Source: Buttiauxella sp049686335 (GTDB lineage: Bacteria; Pseudomonadota; Gammaproteobacteria; Enterobacterales; Enterobacteriaceae). From it: a stretch of DNA of 64,000 nt. Numbering within the stretch: the stretch's first letter is position 1; each line of letters starts with the position of its first letter. Below are positions 52,690 to 61,354 of the stretch, piece after piece. The notes below the pieces were generated by a model. The model was not told the origin of the DNA. It ran no database searches and saw only the letters and a program-made list of their open reading frames with translations. A program made the position numbers and the translations under genes. Location of the stretch: assembly GCF_049686335.1 (NCBI RefSeq), contig NZ_JBAVHX010000005.1:1-64000 (forward strand), in the 5' to 3' direction.

Positions 52690-53514
52690 GTGAACAATTC
52701 CAACCCAAATCAAAGCAAAATTGTGAAGGCCGTCACTGGTGCGCGGACTATAGAGCTGTGGCAACGCCAGGATTTGCTCGCGGCCAAAGAAGACTGGCTG
52801 GCAGAAGAAGTGCCGGTAGCGCTGGTCTACAACGGTATTTCGCATGTGGTCATGATGGCTTCGCCCAAAGATTTGGAACTTTTTGCGCTCGGTTTTTCTT
52901 TATCAGAAGGGATTATTGAATCTCCGGCAGACATTTACGGAATTGATGTTTTACCCGTTTGTAATGGCTTAGAAGTGCAAATTGAGCTTTCCAGCCGCCG
53001 CTTTATGGGATTGAAAGAGCGCCGCCGCTCCCTTGCCGGGCGTACCGGTTGCGGCGTTTGTGGCGTGGAACAACTCAATGATATTGGCCGCCCGATAACG
53101 CCTCTTCCATTTACGCAAACCTTCGATTTGAACAAGCTGGATGCAGCTTTAAACCAGATGCGCGATTACCAGCCTGTCGGGCAACTCACTGGTTGTACTC
53201 ATGCCGCGCTGTGGCTGAATGAAAACGGCACTATTCTGGATGGTAAAGAAGATATTGGCCGCCATGTGGCGCTGGATAAACTGCTCGGCGTGCGTTGCCG
53301 TGAAGCCTGGAATAATGGTGCGGTGCTCGTCTCCAGCCGGGCCAGCTATGAGATGGTGCAAAAATCTGCTCAGTGCGGTGTCGAAATTCTGTTTGCAGTA
53401 TCTGCCGCCACCACGCTTGCCGTAGAAGTCGCGCAGCGCTGCAATCTGACGCTTATCGGTTTTAGCAAACCAGGCCGTGCGACGGTATATACCCATCCGC
53501 AGCGGCTGTGTTAA
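52690..53514 (+). CDS. fdhD: Formate dehydrogenase sulfurtransferase FdhD
   Basis: A 274-residue cytoplasmic protein that passes sulfur from IscS to the molybdenum cofactor, making formate dehydrogenases active. GTG start at 52690. The functional cysteines C121 and C124 lie in RTGCGVCGVEQ; GRHVALDKLLG and SRASYEMVQKSA are typical. Divergent from fdoGHI-fdhE. Confidence 0.97.
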   Translation: MNNSNPNQSKIVKAVTGARTIELWQRQDLLAAKEDWLAEEVPVALVYNGISHVVMMASPKDLELFALGFSLSEGIIESPADIYGIDVLPVCNGLEVQIELSSRRFMGLKERRRSLAGRTGCGVCGVEQLNDIGRPITPLPFTQTFDLNKLDAALNQMRDYQPVGQLTGCTHAALWLNENGTILDGKEDIGRHVALDKLLGVRCREAWNNGAVLVSSRASYEMVQKSAQCGVEILFAVSAATTLAVEVAQRCNLTLIGFSKPGRATVYTHPQRLC

Positions 53515-53521
53515 CGGTTTG

Positions 53522-53535
53522 TACATTCCGTTACT
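53522..53535 (+). promoter_or_regulatory. RstA-box-like sequence before asr
   Basis: TACATTCCGTTACT agrees with the RstA box TACATNTNGTTACA at all but two fixed positions. It lies about 100 bp before asr, which RstA activates in acid in E. coli. Confidence 0.45.
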
Positions 53536-53633
53536 TACCGACACCAATCACTCACTGAACGTATTTGTTTGTTGGAATAAAGTTATTTCAACGGGCCAAC
53601 AACCCATACATAAACGAATACGAGACTATCAAA

Positions 53634-53942
53634 ATGAAAAAAGTATTAACTCTGATTGCTGTTGCTGTAATGGGTCTGTCTTCTGCTGCTTTCGCTGCTG
53701 AAACCACCGCCGCACCTGCTCCGGTAAAACACAGCACCACTACTGTGCACCACAAAAAACACCATAAAGCAGCACCTGTAGCGCAGAAAGCGCAAGCAGC
53801 TAAAAAGCACCACAAAAAAGCGACTAAAGCTGTGACTCCAGCTGCCGCTCCTCAGAAAGCTCAGGCTGCCAAAAAGCACCACAAAAAAGCGACTCACACA
53901 GTAGCGCCAGCGGCAAAACCAGCGGTTAAACCAGCTGCATAA
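53634..53942 (+). CDS. asr: Acid shock protein Asr
   Basis: A 102-residue periplasmic protein. Signal peptide MKKVLTLIAVAVMGLSSAAF ending AFA-AET, then a very basic low-complexity chain with repeated KAQAAKKHHKKAT and HHKKHHKAA units. The start at 53634 is chosen because it begins the signal peptide; an upstream frame is not conserved. It is proposed to buffer or protect the periplasm in acid. Confidence 0.95.
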   Translation: MKKVLTLIAVAVMGLSSAAFAAETTAAPAPVKHSTTTVHHKKHHKAAPVAQKAQAAKKHHKKATKAVTPAAAPQKAQAAKKHHKKATHTVAPAAKPAVKPAA

Positions 53943-53970
53943 TTCGGCAACAAAATCCCTCTTCTCTAAA

Positions 53971-53997
53971 ACACCCGGCTTGCCGGGTGTTTTTTTA
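53971..53997 (+). terminator. Intrinsic terminator of asr
   Basis: ACACCCGGC-TT-GCCGGGTGT followed by seven T, 28 bp after the asr stop. Confidence 0.92.
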
Positions 53998-54130
53998 TTA
54001 ACTTCATCATTATCCCACCTCCCATTCCCTCACTTCGTTAATTCAAGCCACTCCACTTTTCCCTCATTCTGCCGATAACTTAGACAAGCGCCGGGGCGAC
54101 TACCCGCCAGGTTATCGAACAGAGGTTTAA

Positions 54131-55096
54131 ATGGATAGTTTTCAAAAAGATATTGATGAAAGGGCTAACCTGGCGTTATCCAACAAGTTTGAGCTGTTGT
54201 TGTTCCGCTTAGGCAAAGGCCAGCACTCTGATAAATCAGAGCTGTACGGCATTAACGTTTTTAAACTGCGTGAAATTGTGCCCATGCAGAAAATCAATCG
54301 CGCGGCTGGAATGATGTCGCCACTGTTAGGAATGGCCAATATTCGCGACCAGATTATCCCGGTAATCGACCTGCCCGCCGTTACCGGATGCACGCCTGAA
54401 ACGGGTCTGAATCTGTTACTGATAACCGAATACGCCCGTAGCACGCAGGCATTTGCGGTCGAGTCGGTTGAAAATATTATCCGCCTCGACTGGAGCCAGG
54501 TTCACGCCGCCGAGTCAGGCGTCAGCAGCCGCAACATTACCAGCATTGCTTCGCTCGATAGCGAAGAGTACAAGGGCGAGCTGGCACTGGTACTGGATGT
54601 TGAGCAGATCCTGTATGACATTATTCCTTCAGGGCGCAATGTGGATGTGAAGGCCATCGAAGGACAAACCAATCCACTGAAACCTGGTGCGGTGGCGATT
54701 GTTGCCGAAGATTCCAAAGTCGCCCGCATGATGCTTGAACAAGGCCTTAAAGGAATGGGGATCCCAGTCGAGATGTATTCCACAGGACTTGAGGCCTGGG
54801 AGAAAATCAAGGTTATCGCCGCAGAAGCTAAAGCCGCAGGCCAACCGGTAACCGATCGAATTGGTATGGTTTTAACCGACATCGAAATGCCGGAAATGGA
54901 TGGCTTTACGCTGACGCGAAATATCAAAACGGATATCTCGTTAAAGCAGATCCCGGTGGTCATTCACTCGTCTTTATCAGGCAGTGCCAACGAAGATCAC
55001 GTGCGCAAAGTGGGTGCGAACGGCTATGTCGCGAAGTTCGACGTGAAGGAGCTTTCTGAGGTGATTACTAAAGCGCTGGAAGGTGCGGTGGTTTAG
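54131..55096 (+). CDS. cheV: Chemotaxis coupling protein CheV
   Basis: A 321-residue protein with an N-terminal CheW domain (about 15-165, ELLLFRLGKG, GMANIRDQIIPVIDLP) and a C-terminal receiver domain (about 185-315) with acidic residues E193/D194, the likely phospho-acceptor D250 in VLTDIEMPEMDG and K/S residues VVIHSSLSG. It couples chemoreceptors to CheA and may aid adaptation. Present in Salmonella but absent from E. coli K-12. No other chemotaxis gene is nearby. Confidence 0.93.
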   Translation: MDSFQKDIDERANLALSNKFELLLFRLGKGQHSDKSELYGINVFKLREIVPMQKINRAAGMMSPLLGMANIRDQIIPVIDLPAVTGCTPETGLNLLLITEYARSTQAFAVESVENIIRLDWSQVHAAESGVSSRNITSIASLDSEEYKGELALVLDVEQILYDIIPSGRNVDVKAIEGQTNPLKPGAVAIVAEDSKVARMMLEQGLKGMGIPVEMYSTGLEAWEKIKVIAAEAKAAGQPVTDRIGMVLTDIEMPEMDGFTLTRNIKTDISLKQIPVVIHSSLSGSANEDHVRKVGANGYVAKFDVKELSEVITKALEGAVV

Positions 55097-55103
55097 TTTT
55101 TAC

Positions 55104-55195
55104 AGGTCGGATAAGCGAAGCGTCACCTGACGCTTTTTACCTTAGATTACAGGCACAAATGGTGGATGACGCTGACGTTTATCCACCCTACAAAA
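55104..55195. repeat. REP-like palindromes between cheV and the GntR gene
   Basis: AGGTCGGATAAGCGAAGCGTCACCTGAC and GGTGGATGACGCTGACGTTTATCCACC lie between convergent genes. Confidence 0.7.
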
Positions 55196-55210
55196 CCTGT
55201 TTAGTGTTTG

Positions 55211-55933
55211 TTATTTACCCACCCAGCTATTTTTAATTTTGAACATATCTGCGCGGTTGTAACTACACGAAAAGTTGAACGCTTTGCCGTCTTCCAGTTT
55301 GGTGACGCCGGAGACTTTCAGCATCGGCAGGCCGGGTGAAATAGACAGCAAGGCCGCCAGATCGTCATTAAATAAATCGCCTTCAATCACCGAGTTATAA
55401 AACTTAATTTTCTTACCGGTGTATTCTTCGATGTATTCATACAACGAGCCTTGTTCAAGCACCGTTGTCGGAATGGTGGCGATGATTTCGCTGTTAATCC
55501 AGGAGTCTTCAACCAGCACTGCAACGTCGTCAATCAGGCGGATGCGGCGGATAAAATGAACATCCTGTTTTGTCTCCAACTGCGACGCTACCGCCTGCGG
55601 TGCGGGTATTAATTGATGCGTCACCAGCTCGCTTGAGATTTTCGCCTGCTGACCAAACTCCCGGGAAAAACCTAAAATAGAATCCCCGGTACCGCTATTG
55701 AGCATATAGACGTTGTCTTCAATCACTTTGGTGACATACATCCCCTTGCCATGGATTCGCTCGATAAATCCCTCTTGTTCAAGAACATTCATCGCTTTTT
55801 GCAGCGTAACCCGCGTTACGCCATATTGTGCCGCCAGTTCTCTTTCTGAAGGGATTTTTTCGCCAACCTGATAGCGATGGCTGAGGATATCTTCCTGAAT
55901 ACTCTTCTTAATTTCTATATATCGCGCAGCCAT
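55211..55933 (-). CDS. GntR/HutC-family transcriptional regulator
   Basis: A 240-residue regulator with an N-terminal winged helix (IPSERELAAQYGVTRVTLQKAM) and a C-terminal UTRA ligand domain (about 90-235). Third gene of an operon with a PTS permease and a GH4 glycosidase, so it probably senses their phosphorylated substrate and represses the operon. The palindrome at 58579-58596 is a candidate operator. Confidence 0.9.
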   Translation of the reverse strand: MAARYIEIKKSIQEDILSHRYQVGEKIPSERELAAQYGVTRVTLQKAMNVLEQEGFIERIHGKGMYVTKVIEDNVYMLNSGTGDSILGFSREFGQQAKISSELVTHQLIPAPQAVASQLETKQDVHFIRRIRLIDDVAVLVEDSWINSEIIATIPTTVLEQGSLYEYIEEYTGKKIKFYNSVIEGDLFNDDLAALLSISPGLPMLKVSGVTKLEDGKAFNFSCSYNRADMFKIKNSWVGK

Positions 55934-55966
55934 AGGGGTTCTTTTATTCGCGTTATCGTCGGGCCG

Positions 55967-57217
55967 TTAGTGTACCACTTCAGCCGTTAATTCCGCTTCC
56001 TGTGCTTCAATAGCCAGCTGTTTGACCTCCATTATTCTGAAGAATGGATAGTAGATCAGCGTCGAAATAAGAATCATGCAGCCTGACCAGATTGCCGCTG
56101 GAATGTTCCCGCCCGTGGCGAAATACGCATTAAGAATGGGCGGCATCGTCCAGGGGATTTGGAATACCGGCCTGCCGATAATGCCGTAATCCATCAGTAG
56201 ATATGAACAAGTGCAAATCACCAGTGGAGCGACGATCAGCGGGAACATCATTATTGGGTTGAGTACCATCGGTACGCCAAAAATAACCGGCTCGTTGATG
56301 CAAAAAATAGACGGGCCAAACGAGACACGACCAATGGATTTATAATAGCGACTCTTCGACAGCAGCATGGCCAGCACTAACCCCATAGTCGCTCCCGAAC
56401 CACCGGCACAAATAAAGAAGTTATAAAATCCTTCGGCAGTAATATGCGGAACGGGCTGGTCGCTAAGATACGCCTGGGTGTTTTCAGCGATGAATTTTAA
56501 AAATATCGGGCTGGTGATCCCGGACAGTACGTTGGTGCCATGAATACCACAGCTCCATAATAACGAAATGAGCGCGACCAGAATTAACATGCCAGGCAAG
56601 GTATCTAAGCCGTGAACCAGGGGGCTGAGCAGCAAAGTAAAGAAGGCATTGATATCAAAATCCAGAATCACGCGCACAAACCAGACTAACGTCAGACAAA
56701 CCACCGCTGGTACCAGGCTGATAAAAGATTGCAGCACGGCGGGAGGAACACCTTCGGGCATTCGGATATAGATTTTGTGCGTGATAAAAAAGCGCACCGT
56801 ATAGACCGTAAATATCGACAAAATAATCGCCGAGAACAAGCCGGCAGCGCCAAAGTTATCGACATTAATTTTATAATGGCTATCAAGCTGGGCCAGCACA
56901 AAAACCGACACCGTAATACAACAACAGCTTAAGCCATCGAGGTCGTATTGCTTCGCCAGGTTATAGCTGATGCCAATCGCGGCAACCAAACCGATAATCC
57001 CGAAGGTTGCCTGCACCGGCACACTGAGTTTATCGGCATAGACTCCAAGAAAATCACTCCAGCCAGGAATGGGCAAATTAGCGATAATGAGAAACAGACT
57101 TCCGGCAATAATAAACGGCAATGTAAAAGCGATACCGTTACGAATGGCGACCAAAATAACGTTATTGCCGACTTTCATTAAGACGGGAATAACTCTGTTT
57201 TCCAGAAAATTTTGCAT
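55967..57217 (-). CDS. PTS EIIC permease, lactose/cellobiose family
   Basis: A 416-residue inner-membrane protein with about ten transmembrane helices; motifs GCGIHG-like (WSCGIHGTNVLSG), CAGGSGATMGL and FCINEPVIFGVPMVLNP (the INEP substrate region) are typical of EIIC-cel/lac. No EIIA or EIIB gene is adjacent, so it must use partners encoded elsewhere. Likely substrate: a beta-glucoside or related disaccharide. Confidence 0.92.
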   Translation of the reverse strand: MQNFLENRVIPVLMKVGNNVILVAIRNGIAFTLPFIIAGSLFLIIANLPIPGWSDFLGVYADKLSVPVQATFGIIGLVAAIGISYNLAKQYDLDGLSCCCITVSVFVLAQLDSHYKINVDNFGAAGLFSAIILSIFTVYTVRFFITHKIYIRMPEGVPPAVLQSFISLVPAVVCLTLVWFVRVILDFDINAFFTLLLSPLVHGLDTLPGMLILVALISLLWSCGIHGTNVLSGITSPIFLKFIAENTQAYLSDQPVPHITAEGFYNFFICAGGSGATMGLVLAMLLSKSRYYKSIGRVSFGPSIFCINEPVIFGVPMVLNPIMMFPLIVAPLVICTCSYLLMDYGIIGRPVFQIPWTMPPILNAYFATGGNIPAAIWSGCMILISTLIYYPFFRIMEVKQLAIEAQEAELTAEVVH

Positions 57218-57235
57218 GAAATATTCCTTTAATAA

Positions 57236-58558
57236 CTATTCATCCATGGCAAGAGTGTATTGCGGCAAGAAATCTCGGTTCGCGGCTAAATAATCTTTGA
57301 GTATATTCCCGGCAACCGCCACGGACGGCACCAACGGGTGAGCGGCCAACGCCAGTAGCGCGGTTTGGGTATTGCCGGTCATTGCCGCTTCAATAGTCAG
57401 TTCTTCAAAGGCTTTCACGCTCTGAATTAACCCGCGAATACGCACCGGTAAACGCCCATACGCCAGCGGGCGTGCGCCCTGCTTATCAATCACCGCATTG
57501 GTTTCAATCACTGCATCATCCGGTAAATCTGGCGTGGTTCCGCGATTAGCCGTGTTAACCACATGCACTTCTTTTTTATTGTTATAGAGCGCGCTGATAA
57601 TTGAGCATGCAGTATCGGAATAATAAGCTCCTCCACGGCTGGATAATTCTGGTGGTTTTTCACAAAGAGCCGGGTTTCGATAGAGGTCAAACAGGGATTT
57701 TTCAATGCGTAGTGAGCGTTCACCACGCGTACCGCCTTTTTGCAATTCTTCGAGTTCGTGCTGCACCATTTCCTGGTTTAAGTAGAAGTACTTTAAATAT
57801 GAGAGCGGATAAAAATTCAGGGCGCGGATAAACTCAGCAGGTAAGCCAATATCGGGGATATTCTTTAATTTATTATCAGAGACACCTTGCGCGAGTTTTT
57901 CAATAAAATCAGCCGTGACATCGGTGCCATGCAGAGTGATTCGGTCGGCGAAAATTAAATGGTTCAGCCCCATAATTCTCGCATCAATCGCCTCGCGGCC
58001 CACGCCGTAGGTTTTGGCAATATCCATCATCATGCTGTTGGCACCGCTACAGATGCCCAGCGATTTAATCTTGCTGTACTTTTCTATCGCTTCCGTAACA
58101 ATGCCTGCTGGGTTGGTGAAATTAATCAACCACGCATCCGGGCATAACACTTCCATCTCTTTGCAGATTTCCAGTAATACCGGAATGGTACGCTGCGCCT
58201 TCATAAACCCGCCAGGGCCAGTGGTTTCCTGGCCTAAAACGCCATAACTCAGCGGGATTTTTTCATCCTGAATCCGCGCGGCTAATTGCCCAACACGGAT
58301 TTGCGTCGTAACAAAGTCAGCATCTTTAAGCGCCAGCTGGCGGTCAGTGGTGAGGTGCACCGTCATGGGAATGCCGGATTTTTTCACCATACGCTGGGCG
58401 AGTTGCCCGACGATTTCGAGCTTTTCGCGGCCTGTTTCAATATCCACCAGCCAGTATTCGCTGACCGGGAGTTCAGCGTGTCTTTTAAGAAATCCGTCTA
58501 TTAGTTCCGGCGTGTAGCCAGAGCCTCCGCCGAGGGTCACAATTTTTAATGGCTTCAT
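57236..58558 (-). CDS. GH4 6-phospho-glycosidase (ChbF/CelF type)
   Basis: A 440-residue NAD+- and Mn2+-dependent glycosidase. NAD motif VTLGGGSGYTPEL, substrate-phosphate region, NFTNPAG (N149) and metal ligands C170 and H200 (GLNH). After C170 the usual C-N-x-P is replaced by CSGANSM, so the metal/substrate loop is atypical. Likely hydrolyses the phospho-disaccharide brought in by the adjacent EIIC. First gene of the operon. Confidence 0.9.
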   Translation of the reverse strand: MKPLKIVTLGGGSGYTPELIDGFLKRHAELPVSEYWLVDIETGREKLEIVGQLAQRMVKKSGIPMTVHLTTDRQLALKDADFVTTQIRVGQLAARIQDEKIPLSYGVLGQETTGPGGFMKAQRTIPVLLEICKEMEVLCPDAWLINFTNPAGIVTEAIEKYSKIKSLGICSGANSMMMDIAKTYGVGREAIDARIMGLNHLIFADRITLHGTDVTADFIEKLAQGVSDNKLKNIPDIGLPAEFIRALNFYPLSYLKYFYLNQEMVQHELEELQKGGTRGERSLRIEKSLFDLYRNPALCEKPPELSSRGGAYYSDTACSIISALYNNKKEVHVVNTANRGTTPDLPDDAVIETNAVIDKQGARPLAYGRLPVRIRGLIQSVKAFEELTIEAAMTGNTQTALLALAAHPLVPSVAVAGNILKDYLAANRDFLPQYTLAMDE

Positions 58559-58578
58559 GAATTTTCCTTTTCAACTTT

Positions 58579-58596
58579 AACTGGCGTATGCCAGTT
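58579..58596. promoter_or_regulatory. 18-bp perfect palindrome, candidate GntR operator
   Basis: AACTGGC-GTAT-GCCAGTT lies 21 bp upstream of the GH4 gene start, where a repressor would block transcription or initiation. Confidence 0.65.
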
Positions 58597-58680
58597 TGCA
58601 AAAAGAAAATATCACAACCTTTTCGGGCAACAAGGGAGGTTAGTCACATAAAAATAAGGGTTATTAAAAATAAGCGGGGG

Positions 58681-58707
58681 AAAAAATCCCCGACCAGGGC
58701 CGGGGAT
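58681..58707 (-). terminator. Intrinsic terminator of the rhamnose-related operon
   Basis: On the minus strand ATCCCCG-GCCCTGGT-CGGGGAT is followed by six T. It lies 28 bp after the rhaM stop. Confidence 0.9.
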
Positions 58708-58734
58708 GACAGGCTAGGAGTTTGATTTGAAGCC

Positions 58735-59049
58735 TTACTCTAAATAAAACACTTCTTTTAACTCGGCGCTCACCGGGCTGTTATCGGCGTTGCTCGGCAT
58801 GATTTCGCTCATATGTTTCCACCAGCGTTGGCAAACTTCGGTTTGGGCAACCGCATTCCAGCGAGCTTCTGACTCAATCTCTACCGTGGCAAAAAGCAGG
58901 TTGCGCGGCGCATCAAGATAAATGGCGTAGTGATGTGCGCCATGCTGTTTCAACACCGCTTCCAGCTCGGGCCAGATTGGCGTGTGTCGCCGCTGGTACT
59001 CTTCATGCGCGTCAGAATTTACCTGCATCACAAACGCTTTGCGGATCAT
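58735..59049 (-). CDS. rhaM: L-rhamnose mutarotase
   Basis: A 104-residue enzyme that interconverts alpha- and beta-L-rhamnose. Conserved MIRKAFVMQVN, HEEYQRRHTPIWPELE (H22), YAIYLD and WWKHMSEIM. Same length as E. coli RhaM. Its start overlaps the stop of the alcohol dehydrogenase gene by 4 bases. It identifies the operon as rhamnose-related. Confidence 0.97.
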   Translation of the reverse strand: MIRKAFVMQVNSDAHEEYQRRHTPIWPELEAVLKQHGAHHYAIYLDAPRNLLFATVEIESEARWNAVAQTEVCQRWWKHMSEIMPSNADNSPVSAELKEVFYLE

Positions 59050-60194
59050 AAAGCCTCCAGATATAGCTCGCGTACTTCCTCACGGCTTGCCACGCGTGGG
59101 TTGCATGGTGCACATGGATCAGCGAGCGCGTTGTCGAGCCAGCCTTCGATGTCTGCACGCTGGATGCCAAGCTGGCTGAAGCCAGATGGGATGCCAACGC
59201 GTGTGGAAAGCGTGCGAATCGCCAGAATAGCCTCAAAACTGGCTTCTTCTTCATCCATCCCCTGAGTATTCACGCCCATCGCTGCGGCAACCTTCGCAAA
59301 ACGTGCCACCGCTTTCGGGCGGTTAAACGCTTCAATGACCGGTAGTAAAATGGCATTACACACGCCGTGCGGGAGATTGTGTGTCGCGCCCGGTTGGTGC
59401 GCCAGTGCATGCACCAGGCCAAGGCCAGCGCTGTTAAACGCCATACCCGCCAGGTATTGCCCGTAAGCCATCATTTCACGCGCTTCGAGGTTATGCCCGT
59501 TATCCACCGCTTCCGGCAACCACTTGCTAATCAAACGGATAGACTCCAGTGCGTTCGCGTCGGTCAGCGGGTGCGCCGCGACGGAAACGTAAGCTTCGAT
59601 GGCGTGAGTCAGCGCATCCATACCCGTTGCGGCGGTGACGCTCGCTGGAATATCCAGCATGACGCTGGCGTCATCTACTGCGATATCTGGGATCAGGTTG
59701 GTGTCGATAATCACTTCTTTCACATGGCGCACGGAATCGGTGATCACCGCGTTACTGGTCATCTCCGCGGCTGTTCCGGCCGTGGTGTTGATTGCCACCA
59801 GCGGCACGCCAGGATTTGTGACTTTGCCAACGCCCGAGTACGCCGTTGATGGGCCAGGATTGGCCGTCAAGATTTTCACCGCTTTGGCGGTATCAATCGG
59901 GCTGCCGCCGCCAAAGGCAATCAGGTAATCGCAACTGGCATCCTGGTACGCAGCAAAGCCTTTTTGCACTAACTCTTCTGTTGGATTCGGGAATACTTCA
60001 TCAAACAATTCGTAAGAAAGTTGATGTTCGTCGAGCGCGCTAAACAGGCTGTTGAGCAGACCCATTTTCACTAACTGCCCGTCGGTGATAATTAACGCTT
60101 TGCCCCAAGGCTTTGCCGCAATTAATTTCACCATATCGCCGATTGCACCTGCACCGTGAAGGCTGATTTTTGGTAAGGCCAACATAAAGCTCAT
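59046..60194 (-). CDS. Iron-containing alcohol dehydrogenase, probable lactaldehyde reductase
   Basis: A 382-residue group III alcohol dehydrogenase. NAD motif FGGGSPIDTAKAV, INTTAGTAAEMTSNAVI, and metal ligands in GMDALTHAIEAYVS, LVHALAHQPGATHNLPHG. It is closer to E. coli YiaY than to FucO in sequence. Next to rhaM, its likely job is reduction of the L-lactaldehyde from rhamnose breakdown to 1,2-propanediol. Confidence 0.88.
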   Translation of the reverse strand: MSFMLALPKISLHGAGAIGDMVKLIAAKPWGKALIITDGQLVKMGLLNSLFSALDEHQLSYELFDEVFPNPTEELVQKGFAAYQDASCDYLIAFGGGSPIDTAKAVKILTANPGPSTAYSGVGKVTNPGVPLVAINTTAGTAAEMTSNAVITDSVRHVKEVIIDTNLIPDIAVDDASVMLDIPASVTAATGMDALTHAIEAYVSVAAHPLTDANALESIRLISKWLPEAVDNGHNLEAREMMAYGQYLAGMAFNSAGLGLVHALAHQPGATHNLPHGVCNAILLPVIEAFNRPKAVARFAKVAAAMGVNTQGMDEEEASFEAILAIRTLSTRVGIPSGFSQLGIQRADIEGWLDNALADPCAPCNPRVASREEVRELYLEAL

Positions 60195-60231
60195 AGCTAT
60201 TCTCCTTAATATCGATGTTTTGAAAATCCTT

Positions 60232-60348
60232 TCCCCTCACCCGGGCCCTCTCCCCAGGGAGAGGGAACTGTCCGGTTTCTCCCTCTCCTGGGGAGAGGGA
60301 ACTGCCCGGTTTCTCCCTCTCCTGGGGGAGAGGGTCGGGGTGAGGGGG
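60232..60348. repeat. Triple CCCTCTCC-type palindrome inside the operon
   Basis: Three tandem palindromes (CCCTCTCCCCAGGGAGAGGG, CCCTCTCCTGGGGAGAGGG, CCCTCTCCTGGGGGAGAGGG), the first two units separated by AACTGTCCGGTTTCT and AACTGCCCGGTTTCT, are framed by CCCCTCACCCGGG and TCGGGGTGAGGGG, which pair with each other. It lies in the 155-bp gap between the permease and dehydrogenase genes. Confidence 0.85.
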
Positions 60349-60349
60349 T

Positions 60350-61354
60350 TTATCCTTTTCGGCGTGCTAAAACGCGCCGGGTAATAATTGGCAGTGAAAT
60401 CACGGTTATCAGCATCGCGCCGACAATAATCGACATCACGATACCCGGCACATTGAGCAGGCTCAGACCGAAGGTCACCAGCCCCATCAGGAAGGCGGCG
60501 ATAATCACACCCGCCATGCTGCCCGAACCGCCCAGAATGTTGACACCACCTAATACCGCCATCGTCACCACACTGAGTTCCCACCCAATCGCAATAGTCG
60601 GTCGCGTGCTGCCGAGACGTGAGGTCAGTAACACTGACGCCAGCCCCGCCATCACGCCCACCAGCACAAACAACATCAGGTTGTGACGTTTCACGTTGAT
60701 ACCGGAATACCAGGCGCCGGTCGGGTTATTGCCGATGGCGTAGGTGCGGCGGCCAAAGTTCGTTTTGTGCAGCAAGAAAGCGAACACCGCCGCCAGCACG
60801 ATAAACAGCGCAAATTCAAACGACAGGGCGCCCCAAACGTAGCCCTGACCAAACCACGCAAAACTTTCTGGATAGTGGTTAAGCGCCTGATCACCCAGTA
60901 AAATGTAGGTGATACCGCGATACAAACTCATGGTGCCGATGGTGATAACAATCGACGAAAGGTTGAAGCGCGTGACCAGTAAGCCATTGAACAAACCGCA
61001 CAGCAAACCGACGCCCAGCCCGACGCACACCAGCCCTGCCGTATCGACACCCGCCTGTGCACAGAACCCCATCACTGTGGAGCTGAGCGCGATAGTCGAC
61101 GCTACCGACAAATCAATTTCACGGGCGATAATCAGCATCGCCATCGGCAGAACGATGATCGCTTTTTCCGTGAAGTTGAACGTCGCGTCTGACAAATTCC
61201 AGATGTTGAGGAAGTAAGGCGAAGCCAGCGCGTTGGCGATAAATACCGCCAGCGTCACCGCCAGTAAGAAAGATTCCCAGCACAGCAAACGGCGGAACAG
61301 GGGAACCGACGTGGCCTGCTGAGGCACAGATTCAGAAATCAGCGTTTTACTCAT
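60350..61354 (-). CDS. ABC sugar transporter permease, rhamnose-type (RhaQ-like)
   Basis: A 334-residue inner-membrane permease with about ten helices of the RbsC/BPD_transp_2 family; IVITIGTMSLYRGITYILLGDQAL and VVTMAVLGGVNILGGSGSMAGV are typical. Assigned to rhamnose because of rhaM in the operon. Overlaps the next permease by 4 bases. Resembles the RhaQ component of the Rhizobium RhaSTPQ importer. Confidence 0.88.
   Translation of the reverse strand: MSKTLISESVPQQATSVPLFRRLLCWESFLLAVTLAVFIANALASPYFLNIWNLSDATFNFTEKAIIVLPMAMLIIAREIDLSVASTIALSSTVMGFCAQAGVDTAGLVCVGLGVGLLCGLFNGLLVTRFNLSSIVITIGTMSLYRGITYILLGDQALNHYPESFAWFGQGYVWGALSFEFALFIVLAAVFAFLLHKTNFGRRTYAIGNNPTGAWYSGINVKRHNLMLFVLVGVMAGLASVLLTSRLGSTRPTIAIGWELSVVTMAVLGGVNILGGSGSMAGVIIAAFLMGLVTFGLSLLNVPGIVMSIIVGAMLITVISLPIITRRVLARRKG

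Noticed and set aside
53646..53897. Minus-strand frames across asr
   Set aside because: They mirror the low-complexity lysine/alanine/histidine codons of asr and look like artefacts.
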